DNA of 64,000 nucleotides from Kaistia sp. 32K (GTDB lineage: Bacteria; Pseudomonadota; Alphaproteobacteria; Rhizobiales; Kaistiaceae). A model generated the notes under the pieces. That model ran no database searches. It had not been told where the DNA came from and saw only the letters and a program-made list of their open reading frames with translations. The number at the start of each line of letters is the position of its first letter. Position 1 is the first letter of the stretch. The stretch covers positions 4,166,001 through 4,230,000 of the forward strand of contig NZ_AP024269.1 of the NCBI RefSeq assembly GCF_016629525.1. Direction: 5' to 3'. The translations under genes were made by a program, and so were the position numbers. Of the stretch, positions 45,344-54,091 are shown piece by piece.

Positions 45344-45353
45344 TTATAGATAA
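45344..45353 (+). promoter_or_regulatory. BioR box upstream of bioR
   Basis: TTATAGATAA, identical to the bioY box, ends its 3-nt spacing directly before the bioR start codon on the minus strand. Autoregulation is implied. Confidence 0.88.
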
Positions 45354-45559
45354 TTTCTCAGATGATGGTTGTCGATCACGTGATGCTGCGACGACGTAGC
45401 CGGAAATGCGCTCCGGAACAGCAATCTGCCACTTCCAACGCCCCGGCGCCAAAGCTTTCCCGGCACTTAGCTAAGCTGGCTCTCGTTGCCGGCGCAGCGT
45501 TGCCGAATTGCGACGCCTGCCGATTGAGCGACCGGCCTGGCGGGAAGGGTCGACCCTCC

Positions 45560-46441
45560 TCACGCCCACCCGGGCGCGTCGACGCCGCAACGGATCGCGA
45601 TGCCTCGCGTCGCGCTCTCGCCGGGGCCAAGATGCAGAACGCCAGGCATGTCGAAGAACTCGCCGTCGAAGCCGACCGGGGCGTGATGGCCCTGCCACGG
45701 CTCGATGCAGAGGAATCCCGCGCCCGGCAGCGTCCAGATGCCGAGATGCGGCAGCCCCTCGAAATCCACCGCGATGCCGGGACCGCCGGGCCTGCCGAAC
45801 CAGACCGCGCGACTTGCCGGCTGGTCGAACACCATCGCGCCGGCCTCGACGAGATCGTCGGCAAGGCTCAGGACGCCATCCGGCGCCGGCGGCCCGCCGG
45901 CCGGCGGCGCGAGGCGGCCGTCGACGATCCGCCGGATCGGCGCCCGCTCCGGCTTTTCGAAGCGAAGCTCATAGGCCGTCCGCTCCGGCCCCGGCGACCA
46001 GACAAAGGCCGGATGGAAGCCAAGCGACGCCGCCAGGGCGTGCCCGCCGACATTCGTCACGCTGGCAGACTGACGAAGCGCGCCATCCGAGAATTCGAAC
46101 GCGACATCGAAGCGGAACTCGAACGGATAGATCGCCCGCGTCGCCGCATTCGCCTCGAGCCGCAGCCGACAGGAATGCCCCGTCGCCTCGACCAACTCGA
46201 ATTCAGCCTCCGGGGCGAAGCCGTGCTGCGGCATCGGGAAGGTTCGGCCCTGATGACGGATCTGATCGTTGGCGGCGCGGCCGACGACCGGGAACAGCAC
46301 CGGCGCGCGGCGATCCCAGAACGCCGGGTCGCCATGCCACATCCATTCCCGGCCGGTCGGGTCGACGAGCGAGAGCAACTCGGCGCCGCGCCGGCCGATC
46401 TCGGCCCGAAAGCCGTCCGTCGCGATGACGACCGGCGCCAT
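45560..46441 (-). CDS. aldose 1-epimerase family protein
   Basis: 293 aa, galactose-mutarotase-like beta-sandwich, cytosolic. It probably interconverts anomers of an imported sugar or acts as a hexose-6-phosphate epimerase-like protein. Landmarks are RGAELLSLVDPTGREWMWHG, FPVVGRAAND, PQHGFAPEAEF and a C-terminal FLCIEPWQGHHAP, which supply the catalytic His and Glu. The ATG at 46441 shares one base with the stop of the permease gene (TGATG). It is the last gene of an ATPase-permease-epimerase operon. Confidence 0.85.
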   Translation of the reverse strand: MAPVVIATDGFRAEIGRRGAELLSLVDPTGREWMWHGDPAFWDRRAPVLFPVVGRAANDQIRHQGRTFPMPQHGFAPEAEFELVEATGHSCRLRLEANAATRAIYPFEFRFDVAFEFSDGALRQSASVTNVGGHALAASLGFHPAFVWSPGPERTAYELRFEKPERAPIRRIVDGRLAPPAGGPPAPDGVLSLADDLVEAGAMVFDQPASRAVWFGRPGGPGIAVDFEGLPHLGIWTLPGAGFLCIEPWQGHHAPVGFDGEFFDMPGVLHLGPGESATRGIAIRCGVDAPGWA

Positions 46442-47415
46442 CACCGCAGCCGGTCCAGGATCTGGTTCAGCAGCACGGCGCCGAGGATGATGCCACCGCG
46501 CACGACATACTGCCAATATTCGGAGACGTTCATCAGCGTCATGCCATTGGCGATGCAGCCGAGGAACAGCACGCCGAGCAGCGTACCCCAGACGCGGCCC
46601 TTGCCGCCGAACAGACTAGTGCCGCCGATTATGGTCGCCGAGATGACGTCGAGCTCCATGCCCGTCGCCATCGTGCCGATGCCGGAGCCGACCTGCGAGG
46701 CGAGCAGGATGCCGGAGAGCGCGGCGAGCGCGCCGGTGATGGCGAGCGCCAGCGTCTTGGTCAGCGAGACGTCGATGCCCGAAAGGCGCGCCGCCTCGGC
46801 ATTGCCGCCGACCGCGTAGATGGCGCGGCCGAAGCTCGTGTATTTCATCAGGAAATGCATGGCCGCGAAGACGGCGAGCAGGACGTAGACGGGGAACGGC
46901 ACGCCGAAGAGATTGCCGGCGCCGAAGAAATAGAACCAGGACGGGAAGCTCGGCATCGGGAAGCCGCCGGTGACGAGATTGGCGATGCCGCGGATCGCCG
47001 TGAACAGCGCCAGCGTGGTGATGAAGGTCGGCACGTTGAACCATTGCCGGATCTTGCCGGTGAACACGCCGGTGCCGAAGCCGATAGAGAGCGCCACCAG
47101 CGTGCCGATCGCCACGGCGGCGACGCCGCCGATCGAGTCCATGTAGGCATCGCAGAACCAGGCAACGACGCAGCCGGCGAGCCCGGCCGTCGCGCCGATC
47201 GACAGGTCGATCTCGCCGGAAATGATCACCGCCGTCATGCCGAAGGCGATGATGCCGAGCATAGACACGGTGCGCAGCACGTTGAAGAAGTTGCCGACCG
47301 TGGCGAAGCCAGGCGCAAAAGCGATCAGGAAGACGACCAGGATGAGGAGGATGACCTCCATCGCGTAGATCTTGAGGCTGGTCGCGCCGATCCGCGACAT
47401 GACAGCGGTCGACAT
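46441..47415 (-). CDS. sugar ABC transporter permease (RbsC-like)
   Basis: 324 aa, inner membrane, about eight to ten hydrophobic segments of the ribose/xylose permease family. GEIDLSIGATAGLAG, GGNAEAARLSGIDV and ATIIGGTSLFGGKGRVWGTL are family hallmarks. It overlaps the ATPase stop by one base (TAATG) and the epimerase start by one. It works with the double ATPase upstream and the binding protein at 50019. Confidence 0.92.
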   Translation of the reverse strand: MSTAVMSRIGATSLKIYAMEVILLILVVFLIAFAPGFATVGNFFNVLRTVSMLGIIAFGMTAVIISGEIDLSIGATAGLAGCVVAWFCDAYMDSIGGVAAVAIGTLVALSIGFGTGVFTGKIRQWFNVPTFITTLALFTAIRGIANLVTGGFPMPSFPSWFYFFGAGNLFGVPFPVYVLLAVFAAMHFLMKYTSFGRAIYAVGGNAEAARLSGIDVSLTKTLALAITGALAALSGILLASQVGSGIGTMATGMELDVISATIIGGTSLFGGKGRVWGTLLGVLFLGCIANGMTLMNVSEYWQYVVRGGIILGAVLLNQILDRLR

Positions 47416-48920
47416 TATGGCGTCCCCTCCATGCAGATTTTGTAGAGCTGAGCGAGCGTGATGTCTTCAGGAAGAACTTCCGCGACCATGCGGCCGTGAT
47501 ACATGACGATGATGCGGTCGGCGACTTCGAGCACTTCTTCCAGCTCGCTGGATACGAAGATCGATGACAGGCCGCGCTCGGCCTTCTGCCACATGATCTC
47601 GAAGATCTGCTGCTTGGCCTGCACGTCGATGCCGCGGCTGGGCTCGTCGAAGAACATCACCTTCGGCTCGGTGTTGAGCCAGTTGCCGATGACGATCTTC
47701 TGCTGGTTGCCGCCGGAGAGCGACGAGACCGGATCGAGCGGATGCGGCACGCGGATGCTCAGATCCTTGATCTGGCGGTCGACGAAGGGCTGCTCCAGGC
47801 GGCGGTCGATCAGACCGTGCCGGGCGATGCGCTGGAGACTGGCGAGGCAGAGATTGTCGTGGCTGGACAGAAGCTGCACCAGGCCGACTTCCTTGCGGTT
47901 TTCCGGCGTGTAGCCGAGGCCACGCCGCTTCATCATCTTCGGCGACGGCCGGACGACCGGCTCGCCGTCGAAGACGATGTCGCCGCGATCATAGGGATCG
48001 GCGCCGAAGATCGCGCGCAGCACCTCGGTCCGTCCCGAGCCGAGCAGGCCGGCGAAACCGAGAACCTCGCCGCGATAGAGCTCGAACGAGACATCCTCGA
48101 TGGCGCCGGCGCGCTCCAGGTTGCGGACCGAGAGCACGGGCCGGCTGCGGTCGACATTTCGCCGCGCCGGGCGTTTCGCCATCGACACGTCGCCGAACAT
48201 CATCTCGACGATCGAGCCGGAGGTCGCCTCGCTCATCTCCGTCGCGCCGATGAAATGGCCGTCGCGCAGCACGGCGCAGGTATCGGCGATGGCGAAGAGC
48301 TCGTTCATCCGGTGCGTGATGTAGATCATCGTCACGCCCTTCGCCTTCAGGCGGCGGACGAGCTTGAACAATTGCTCGACCTCCGGCGCCGCCAGCGCCG
48401 AGGTCGGCTCGTCGAGCAGCAGGATCGACGGTGCGAAGGACATCGCCTTGACGATCTCGACCGCCTGCTGCTGGCCGACGCTCAGCGTCTCGACCAGCGC
48501 GCGCGGATCGAGATCGAGCCCCATGTCAGCGAGCAGGGCGCGGGCATTGGCATGCAGCGTCTGCCAGTCCACCACAGAGCCGCCCATGACGCTGCGATGC
48601 GGCAGGCGGCCGAGATAGATGTTCTCGCCGATCGACAGCGAGCGCACGAGCGACAATTCCTGATGCACGGTGACGATGCCGGCCGCATAGGCGTCGCGCG
48701 GCGCCTCGAAGCGGACGTACTCGCCATTGACCCAGAGCTCGCCCAGCGTCGGCTGGATGGCCCCTGCCAGCATCTTGACCAGGGTCGACTTGCCGGAGCC
48801 GTTCTTGCCCATCAGCGCATGGATGCGCCCGGGCTCGAAACGGTGCGAGAAGCGGCCCACCGCGACCGTCGGTCCGTAGACCTTGGTCACGTCCCTGAAT
48901 TCGATTGCCCCCCGGGCCAT
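47415..48920 (-). CDS. sugar ABC transporter ATP-binding protein (RbsA-like)
   Basis: 501 aa with two fused ATPase domains. The first has Walker A GKNGSGKST, signature LSVGQQQAVEIVKAM and Walker B LLLDEPTSAL; the second has GLLGSGRTEVLRA in place of Walker A, signature LSGGNQQKIVIG and Walker B VMFFDEPSRGID. The degenerate second P-loop is usual for this family. It heads the minus-strand operon and is transcribed away from an IclR gene. Confidence 0.92.
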   Translation of the reverse strand: MARGAIEFRDVTKVYGPTVAVGRFSHRFEPGRIHALMGKNGSGKSTLVKMLAGAIQPTLGELWVNGEYVRFEAPRDAYAAGIVTVHQELSLVRSLSIGENIYLGRLPHRSVMGGSVVDWQTLHANARALLADMGLDLDPRALVETLSVGQQQAVEIVKAMSFAPSILLLDEPTSALAAPEVEQLFKLVRRLKAKGVTMIYITHRMNELFAIADTCAVLRDGHFIGATEMSEATSGSIVEMMFGDVSMAKRPARRNVDRSRPVLSVRNLERAGAIEDVSFELYRGEVLGFAGLLGSGRTEVLRAIFGADPYDRGDIVFDGEPVVRPSPKMMKRRGLGYTPENRKEVGLVQLLSSHDNLCLASLQRIARHGLIDRRLEQPFVDRQIKDLSIRVPHPLDPVSSLSGGNQQKIVIGNWLNTEPKVMFFDEPSRGIDVQAKQQIFEIMWQKAERGLSSIFVSSELEEVLEVADRIIVMYHGRMVAEVLPEDITLAQLYKICMEGTP

Positions 48921-49039
48921 AGGCTCGTTGCTCCAGCGACTGGTTTGGCATCACCGAGCGCAGTCCCGCACGGCCGCGGATTTTGATCCCCCGTCCGCCT
49001 CCAGGCTGGGCGCTCCTCCCGACGGGTCGTTGAACGACC

Positions 49040-49085
49040 TCTTGTCTGTTCATATTTGGATATTTATAGTTCAATTGAGAATGAT
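49040..49085. promoter_or_regulatory. AT-rich divergent promoter region with TTCATATTTG motif
   Basis: TTCATATTTG at 49049-49058, followed by a further AGTTCAATTG, sits between the divergent ATPase and IclR genes. The same ten bases recur inside a perfect dyad at 52102-52117, upstream of the SDR and binding-protein operon. A shared IclR-family operator is inferred. Confidence 0.45.
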
Positions 49086-49120
49086 ACGGGCAAAAGAAGG
49101 CGTGTCAATGCGGTTCGGCA

Positions 49121-49954
49121 ATGGATGAGACGACGAGCGGGGCCGAGGCGGATGCCTCGGAAAAGCACAGGATCCCCGTCATCGACCGGATGATGGAAAT
49201 CCTCGAACTGCTGGAGTGGCGGCCGCAGGGCTCGACCATCCGCGAGCTGGTTTCGGCCAGCCGGATGCCGCGCACCACCGTCTACCGCATCCTCAACACG
49301 CTGCAGAGCCACGACGTCGTGCGCCGGTCCACGGCCGGCGCCTACACGCTGGGGCGGCGCCTGCTGTCGCTGTCGTCCCGCGTCGCCGTCGACAACCCCG
49401 GCTACGACCTCGGCGCTATCGCCCTGCCCTTCCTGGAGACGCTGACCGACGAGATCGGCGAGAGCAGCAAGGTCTCGGTATTCGACAACGGCACCACGCT
49501 GGTGCTCGCCAGCACGCAGGGAAAGCGCGAATACGCGTTGATGGTCACGCCGGGCCAGAGCCTGCCGCTGCATGCGGGCGCCGCCAGCAAGGTGTTGCTG
49601 GCGCACCTGCCGGAGGCGGAGCGCGAGGCGATCGTCAACGGACCGCTGCAGGCCTTCAACGGCCGCACCTATGCCGAGCCGAAGAAGCTCCGGGCGGAGC
49701 TCGCGAAAATCGCCCGCCAGGGCTGGGCAGCGGACCGGGGTGAGTTCTCGCCGAGCGTTCATGCCTTCGGAGCCCCGATCTTCGATTCGGCCGGACGCTG
49801 CGTCGGCGCGCTGAGCGTGCCGTTCCTGGCCGGCGCCGACCCGGAGAGGCTGGAGATGATCCGGCGGCGGGCGATCGCCACGGCGACGGCCATCGGCGCC
49901 GTGCTGCCGGTCAAGGCGCGCGCCGCCGGCAGCGTCGACAGAGAGCCCGCCTGA
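49121..49954 (+). CDS. IclR-family transcriptional regulator
   Basis: 277 aa. N-terminal winged helix (TIRELVSASRMPRTTVYRIL, then NTLQSHDVVRRSTAGAYTLG) and an IclR effector domain (SLPLHAGAASKVLLAHLP, GWAADRGEFSPSVHAFGAPI). It lies between two minus-strand operons for a sugar ABC system, and probably represses or activates both in response to the sugar or a metabolite. Its stop converges on the binding-protein gene across an 11-bp hairpin. Confidence 0.88.
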   Translation: MDETTSGAEADASEKHRIPVIDRMMEILELLEWRPQGSTIRELVSASRMPRTTVYRILNTLQSHDVVRRSTAGAYTLGRRLLSLSSRVAVDNPGYDLGAIALPFLETLTDEIGESSKVSVFDNGTTLVLASTQGKREYALMVTPGQSLPLHAGAASKVLLAHLPEAEREAIVNGPLQAFNGRTYAEPKKLRAELAKIARQGWAADRGEFSPSVHAFGAPIFDSAGRCVGALSVPFLAGADPERLEMIRRRAIATATAIGAVLPVKARAAGSVDREPA

Positions 49955-49966
49955 CAGCGCAGGATC

Positions 49967-49995
49967 CGCATTCCCGGCGACGAACCGGGAATGCG
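49967..49995. terminator. 11-bp perfect hairpin between convergent IclR and binding-protein genes
   Basis: CGCATTCCCGG (49967-49977) pairs with CCGGGAATGCG (49985-49995) around seven bases, symmetric between the two stops. No long T-run on either side, so termination efficiency is uncertain. Confidence 0.6.
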
Positions 49996-50018
49996 CCATC
50001 CGGAACGAACGGTCCCGC

Positions 50019-50987
50019 CTATTTCAGGCTCTTCCATTCCTTCTTGAACGCCTGGACCGCCTCAGGATCGGTTCGCGTCAGGCCGAGGACCTTTACGTTG
50101 GCGGTCTTGTCGACGGGCTTGCCGTCCAGGATCGCCACCGCCGCGTCGAGCGCCTGCGACCCCATCACGAAGGGCTGCTGCGCCGTCACCGCCTGCAGCA
50201 CGTTGTCGTCGTCGAGCAGGAAGTTCGCCAGCTGCTCCGAGCCGTCGATGCCGAAAACGACGATGTTGCCCTGCTTGCCGGCATTGCGAACGGCCTGTAC
50301 CGAGCCGACGGTCCCGCCTTCATTGGCGCCGTAGAGGATGTTGATGTCGGGGTTGGCCGTGATGAGGTCGCCCGCGACCGCCACGGCCTTCTCGGCCAGC
50401 CATCCATCCTGCTGCGCCACGACGGTGATCTCGTTGCCGCCGGCCTTGGCCGCCTCGAGGAAGGAATTGGTGCGCAGGTCCGACACCTCGGCGCCAAGCG
50501 CGCGGAAGCCGAGCGTCGCGATCTTGGCCTTGCCGCCAAGCTTCTCCTTGATGTATTTCGCCGCCGCCTCGCCGGTCGTGCGACCGAGATCGGCCTGGTT
50601 CGAGCTCAGATCCGCATCAACGAAATCCCAACCCAGGTTGAACGTGTTGTAGGCGATGATCTTGACGCCCTTTTCCGAGGCGCGCCGCAGCGCCTGCTCG
50701 GAACCCTTCGGGCTGATCGGCGAGATCACGATCGCCTTGACGCCACGGGTGACATAGGTGTCGACCAGCGACTGCTCCTTCTCGGGCTTCGAGTCGGAAT
50801 TGGCGAGGAGCAGTTCGACGCCGGATTTCTTGGCGGCGGACTTCATGCCGGACTCGATGCCGTTGAAGAACTGGTCCTGCTGGAAGACGATGCCGGCGAT
50901 CTGCTTGTCGTCCGCCTTCGCGGCCCCTCCGAAGGCGATGGCCGTGGCAAGTGCGGCCGAGGCAAGCATGAGATCACGACGATTCAT
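50019..50987 (-). CDS. sugar ABC transporter substrate-binding protein (RbsB-like)
   Basis: 322 aa, periplasmic. The signal peptide begins MNRRDLMLASAALATAIAFG and ends GAAKA. The periplasmic-binding fold shows IVFQQDQFFNGIESGMKSAA, VTRGVKAIVISPISP, ANEGGTVGSVQAVRNAG and GIDGSEQLANFL. ATG at 50987 follows AGGGAGAG. Together with the ATPase and permease across the IclR gene it completes a ribose-type importer. It is downstream of an SDR gene on the same strand. The sugar cannot be named. Confidence 0.9.
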   Translation of the reverse strand: MNRRDLMLASAALATAIAFGGAAKADDKQIAGIVFQQDQFFNGIESGMKSAAKKSGVELLLANSDSKPEKEQSLVDTYVTRGVKAIVISPISPKGSEQALRRASEKGVKIIAYNTFNLGWDFVDADLSSNQADLGRTTGEAAAKYIKEKLGGKAKIATLGFRALGAEVSDLRTNSFLEAAKAGGNEITVVAQQDGWLAEKAVAVAGDLITANPDINILYGANEGGTVGSVQAVRNAGKQGNIVVFGIDGSEQLANFLLDDDNVLQAVTAQQPFVMGSQALDAAVAILDGKPVDKTANVKVLGLTRTDPEAVQAFKKEWKSLK

Positions 50988-51058
50988 GGTTTCTCTCCCT
51001 GTTTCCACGTCGCGACGCTGCGCGCGTGGTTTTGTTGATCTTTCATCCAACAACGCAC

Positions 51059-51844
51059 TTACGAACCGTCGGAACGTCCGAACGGGATCTGCAGGATCAG
51101 CCCACCATCGACGGTCAGGGTGTGGCCGGTGACATAGGCGGCATCCGCCGACGCCAGGAACGCGAAGGCGCCGGCGACTTCCTCCGGCGTTGCGACGCGA
51201 CCGATCGGGATCGTCGCGTTGGCGCGCGCGCGCTCCCTCGGATCGGCAAGGCCGGGATTGAGCGGCGTGTCGGTGCCGCCCGGCGCCACGGCGTTCACGC
51301 GGATGCCGCGCCCGGCATATTCGAGCGCCAGGGTCCGCGTCATGTTGCCGATCGCGCCCTTCGAGGCCGAATAGCTCAGAAATTCCGGCTTCGGCATCCA
51401 CTCATGCACGGAGGTCGTGTTGATGATCGAGCCGGGCTGGCCGAGCGCCAGCCAGTGCGAGATCGCCGCGCGCGAGCAGAGGAACGTGCCGCGCATGTTG
51501 ACGCCGATGACGCGCTCGAAGGTCTCGAGGCTCACCTCGTGCGTCGGGGTCTGGATCTGGATGCCGGCATTGTTGACGAGGACATCCAACCCACCGAGCC
51601 CGGCGATCGCCTCGGTGACCAAGCGATCGGCGGAAGCCTCATCGGAGACGTCGCCCGCCACCACCAGATGCGGACCGATGGCCGAGGCCTTCATCGCCGC
51701 TATCCTGGCGACGAAGTCGGGGTCGGCATGACGGTCATTCAGCGCGACGCGCGCGCCCTCCTCGGCGAAGCGCTCGGCAACGGCGCGGCCGATGCCCTGC
51801 GCCGCGCCAGTGACGAGAACGCGAAGATCCCGAAGCCCCCGCAT
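51059..51844 (-). CDS. short-chain dehydrogenase/reductase (classical SDR)
   Basis: 261 aa, NAD(P)-dependent oxidoreductase, cytosolic. TGAAQGIG is the cofactor loop, NNAGI the structural motif, and the catalytic Ser-Tyr-Lys occur in INTTSV and YSASKGA. The C-terminal YVTGHTLTVDGG is typical. The ATG at 51844 begins the normal SDR N-terminus; the frame is open to 51937. It precedes the sugar-binding protein gene by 71 nt on the same strand, so it probably oxidises the imported sugar or polyol. Confidence 0.88.
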   Translation of the reverse strand: MRGLRDLRVLVTGAAQGIGRAVAERFAEEGARVALNDRHADPDFVARIAAMKASAIGPHLVVAGDVSDEASADRLVTEAIAGLGGLDVLVNNAGIQIQTPTHEVSLETFERVIGVNMRGTFLCSRAAISHWLALGQPGSIINTTSVHEWMPKPEFLSYSASKGAIGNMTRTLALEYAGRGIRVNAVAPGGTDTPLNPGLADPRERARANATIPIGRVATPEEVAGAFAFLASADAAYVTGHTLTVDGGLILQIPFGRSDGS

Positions 51845-52101
51845 CTCAGCGCCGCCCCTGCCGGTTTTTCGACCGGCCGGGTCGCAGGCCATTCCCGCCG
51901 CCGACATTCGTCCCGCCGCTCGCCGGGACGGCGGCACGGCCAGCGCAATCGATTCTGAGCTTCATTCGGCACCTTCTCGCGCGTCTCTCCCGATCGTCGA
52001 TCGCGACGACCGCCGTGGCGGGGCCGATTGGTTCGGCCTCCTTCGTGAACCGATCCGGAGATGTCGGGGAAGCGTTGGCGCGCTCGCTCGACTCCAAGAT
52101 C

Positions 52102-52117
52102 GGTTCATATTTGAACC
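52102..52117. promoter_or_regulatory. perfect dyad, probable IclR-type operator of the SDR operon
   Basis: GGTTCA-TATT-TGAACC, a perfect 6-bp dyad with a 4-nt spacer, 258 nt upstream of the SDR start. A GATATGAA half-site follows at 52129-52136. It contains the TTCATATTTG motif shared with 49049. Confidence 0.5.
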
Positions 52118-52570
52118 AAAGCAATTCTGATATGAAGTCTATGGTCAAGTCGAAGCGGCGGTCAAGGCTCGCCGATGGTGCGGCGCGGCCGGTGCGACGC
52201 GGGAAAGACACGGAACGGAAAGGCGCGGGATCGACCGCCGAACCGGCCCGCGAACGGGCGTGGCGAAGCGCGGCGGACCGCCTGGCGGAGGCCGTCATCC
52301 TGGTGCAAGGAGTTGCAGGGCCACAGGACGCGACCGACTAAGGCGATGCGCCACATCGGAGATTGACGTAAGGTGAGGTGAATGTATCCTTGGCGGGCAA
52401 TCTCAGATCAGCCCCTAAGCCGAACTGGCGATTGCACCCGCCGGCGACCTGCCAAGCTTGCCGGCGGGCCTCCTCATGTTCCGACGGCCGGCGGAAATGG
52501 CGCGCCGACCCATCGGCGACGCGCCGAAAGGCGCGGCTAATCTCCCAGGATGCAATCCAGCAACGGCCGG
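52118..52570. other. intergenic region with a 9-bp hairpin and no supported gene
   Basis: A short basic frame at 52132-52341 (MKSMVKSKRRSR...) lacks a ribosome-binding site and any family signal, and is not called. CCCGCCGGC (52437-52445) pairs with GCCGGCGGG (52460-52468) around 14 bases, near the 3' end of the TetR gene. Nothing else is recognised. Confidence 0.4.
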
Positions 52571-53119
52571 CTAGGCGCGCAAAAAGGCGTCGGTCGCTTC
52601 CAGGATTTCCTTTGACAGTTCTTCCGAATCGGCGATGCGAGCCAGCACCATCGCGCCGATCATCGCGGACCAGCTGCCGATGGCGGCGACGCGCCGCTCC
52701 CGCTCGTCGTCCCCAGGCGCGGTCTGCGCGAACAGCTCGATCTGCCGGCGCATCGCCCCCGTCAGCACGTGGCGGGTGTCGCCGGGCGCCCGCGCCATCT
52801 CCGGACCGAGCGCCGCGAAGACGCAGCCCTGGCCGGGCGAATCACAGTGCTCGGGCCGGAGATAGAGCTCCGCGAAGGCTTCGAGGTCTATGGGGCGGTC
52901 GGCCGGCCGATTTTTCGGATCCAGGATCGCGGCCATCGTCTCCGTCACCAGCTCCTGCTTGCTGGCGAAGTGTCGCGGAAATCCGCCATGCGTCAGGCCG
53001 GCCGCCTCCATGACCTCCGCAACTGTCACGCCGTCGATACCGCGCTCGCGGAAGAGCCGGGCCGCCGCCGCGACGATCGCCTGCCGGCTCGCCGCCTTCT
53101 TCTCCTGACTGGTTCCCAT
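52571..53119 (-). CDS. TetR-family transcriptional regulator
   Basis: 182 aa. The N-terminal helix-turn-helix is AAARLFRERGIDGVTVAEVM followed by EAAGLTHGGFPRHFASKQEL, the TetR signature. The C-terminal domain (CVFAALGPEMAR onward, similar to the TetR_C group of AcrR/YxaF-like proteins) would bind a small hydrophobic inducer. ATG at 53119 follows AAGGAG; an upstream ATG at 53155 would run through the operator. It is divergent from an SDR gene with two operator copies between, so it represses itself and that gene. Confidence 0.88.
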   Translation of the reverse strand: MGTSQEKKAASRQAIVAAAARLFRERGIDGVTVAEVMEAAGLTHGGFPRHFASKQELVTETMAAILDPKNRPADRPIDLEAFAELYLRPEHCDSPGQGCVFAALGPEMARAPGDTRHVLTGAMRRQIELFAQTAPGDDERERRVAAIGSWSAMIGAMVLARIADSEELSKEILEATDAFLRA

Positions 53120-53143
53120 GACGAAATCTCCTTGATCCCGAAA

Positions 53144-53191
53144 ACTAGATGACAACGATCATCCAATCAACTAGATGATGATCATCATCCT
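53144..53191. promoter_or_regulatory. two tandem 21-bp TetR operator copies
   Basis: ACTAGATGACAACGATCATCC (21 nt; first copy 53144-53164) and the second at 53171-53191 share ACTAGATGA and ATCATCC ends. The second contains the perfect 16-bp palindrome GATGATGATCATCATC (53175-53190). The copies are 27 nt apart, centre to centre, between the divergent TetR and SDR genes. Confidence 0.75.
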
Positions 53192-53230
53192 GATTGGGAT
53201 GCGTCCTCCCCTCTCGAACGGAGAAGTCCG

Positions 53231-54022
53231 ATGTCTGTTGCCCTAGTCACGGGAGCTTCAAGCGGCATAGGCGCCGTTTATTCCCGCCGCCTCGCCGCCC
53301 GCGGTTACGATCTCGTTCTTGTCGCCCGCGACACGCAGCGCCTGAACGCGCTCGCCGCCGAGCTCCGCGCCGCCCATCCCGTTTCGGTCGAAGTCCTGAT
53401 CGCCGACCTGACGGACGCGGAACAGCTCGAGCAGGTCGGCGCGCGGCTCCGCTCCGATCCGCCGGTCGATCTTCTGGTCAACAATGCCGGCGCCGGGCTG
53501 CGAGGCAGCTTCGAAACCGCCGATCCCGTCGCCATGGAAAAGCTCCTGAAGCTGAACGTCGGTGCGCCGACCCTCCTCGCCTCCGCGGCGCTCAAGGGCA
53601 TGGTCGCGCGCGGCACGGGCGCGATCATCAATATCGGCTCCGTCGTGGCGCTGGCGCCGGAGCGTTTCCCGGGCGTCTACGCGGCGACCAAGGCCTACAT
53701 GCTGACGCTATCGCAGGGTCTGGCCGCCGAAGTCGGCCCCAAGGGCATTTATGTCCAGGCGGTTCTGCCCGCCGCGACCCGCACCGAGATCTGGGAGCGC
53801 TCGGGCATCGACATCAACCAAATCCCCGGCATGATGGAAGTCGACGACCTCGTCGATGCCGCGCTGGTCGGCTTCGACCGCCGCGAAGCCGTGACGATCC
53901 CGCCCGTGCCCGAGGCCGCGGCCTGGGAGGCGTTCGAGCAAGCCCGCTTCGCCTTGGCATCGGGCTTCGGTAACGCGACGCCGGCCGCGCGCTATCGCAT
54001 CGAGACCGCCCCGGCCGAATAG
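53231..54022 (+). CDS. short-chain dehydrogenase/reductase (TetR-controlled)
   Basis: 263 aa, NAD(P)-dependent oxidoreductase, cytosolic. TGASSGIG lies at 8-15, NNAGA is present, and the catalytic residues are seen in INIGSVVAL and YAATKAY. The ATG follows ACGGAG. It diverges from a TetR gene with paired operators, an arrangement typical of detoxification or redox functions. Substrate unknown. Confidence 0.88.
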   Translation: MSVALVTGASSGIGAVYSRRLAARGYDLVLVARDTQRLNALAAELRAAHPVSVEVLIADLTDAEQLEQVGARLRSDPPVDLLVNNAGAGLRGSFETADPVAMEKLLKLNVGAPTLLASAALKGMVARGTGAIINIGSVVALAPERFPGVYAATKAYMLTLSQGLAAEVGPKGIYVQAVLPAATRTEIWERSGIDINQIPGMMEVDDLVDAALVGFDRREAVTIPPVPEAAAWEAFEQARFALASGFGNATPAARYRIETAPAE

Positions 54023-54062
54023 CTGTCCCGCACGCGATGAAGCCGCTCGGCGCCTAAATTTT

Positions 54063-54091
54063 CCGAATGGGATGAAGCGGATTCCGTTCGG
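54063..54091. other. 11-bp hairpin downstream of the SDR gene
   Basis: CCGAATGGGAT (54063-54073) can pair with ATTCCGTTCGG (54081-54091) along all 11 positions, counting two G-U pairs, around the loop GAAGCGG. It lies 41 nt after the SDR stop and before the convergent secreted-protein gene. No T-run follows; possibly a dispersed intergenic element. Confidence 0.4.

Noticed and set aside
52015..52341. 108-residue open frame upstream of the TetR gene
   Set aside because: It covers the 52102-52117 dyad, has no domain signature and no good start signal.
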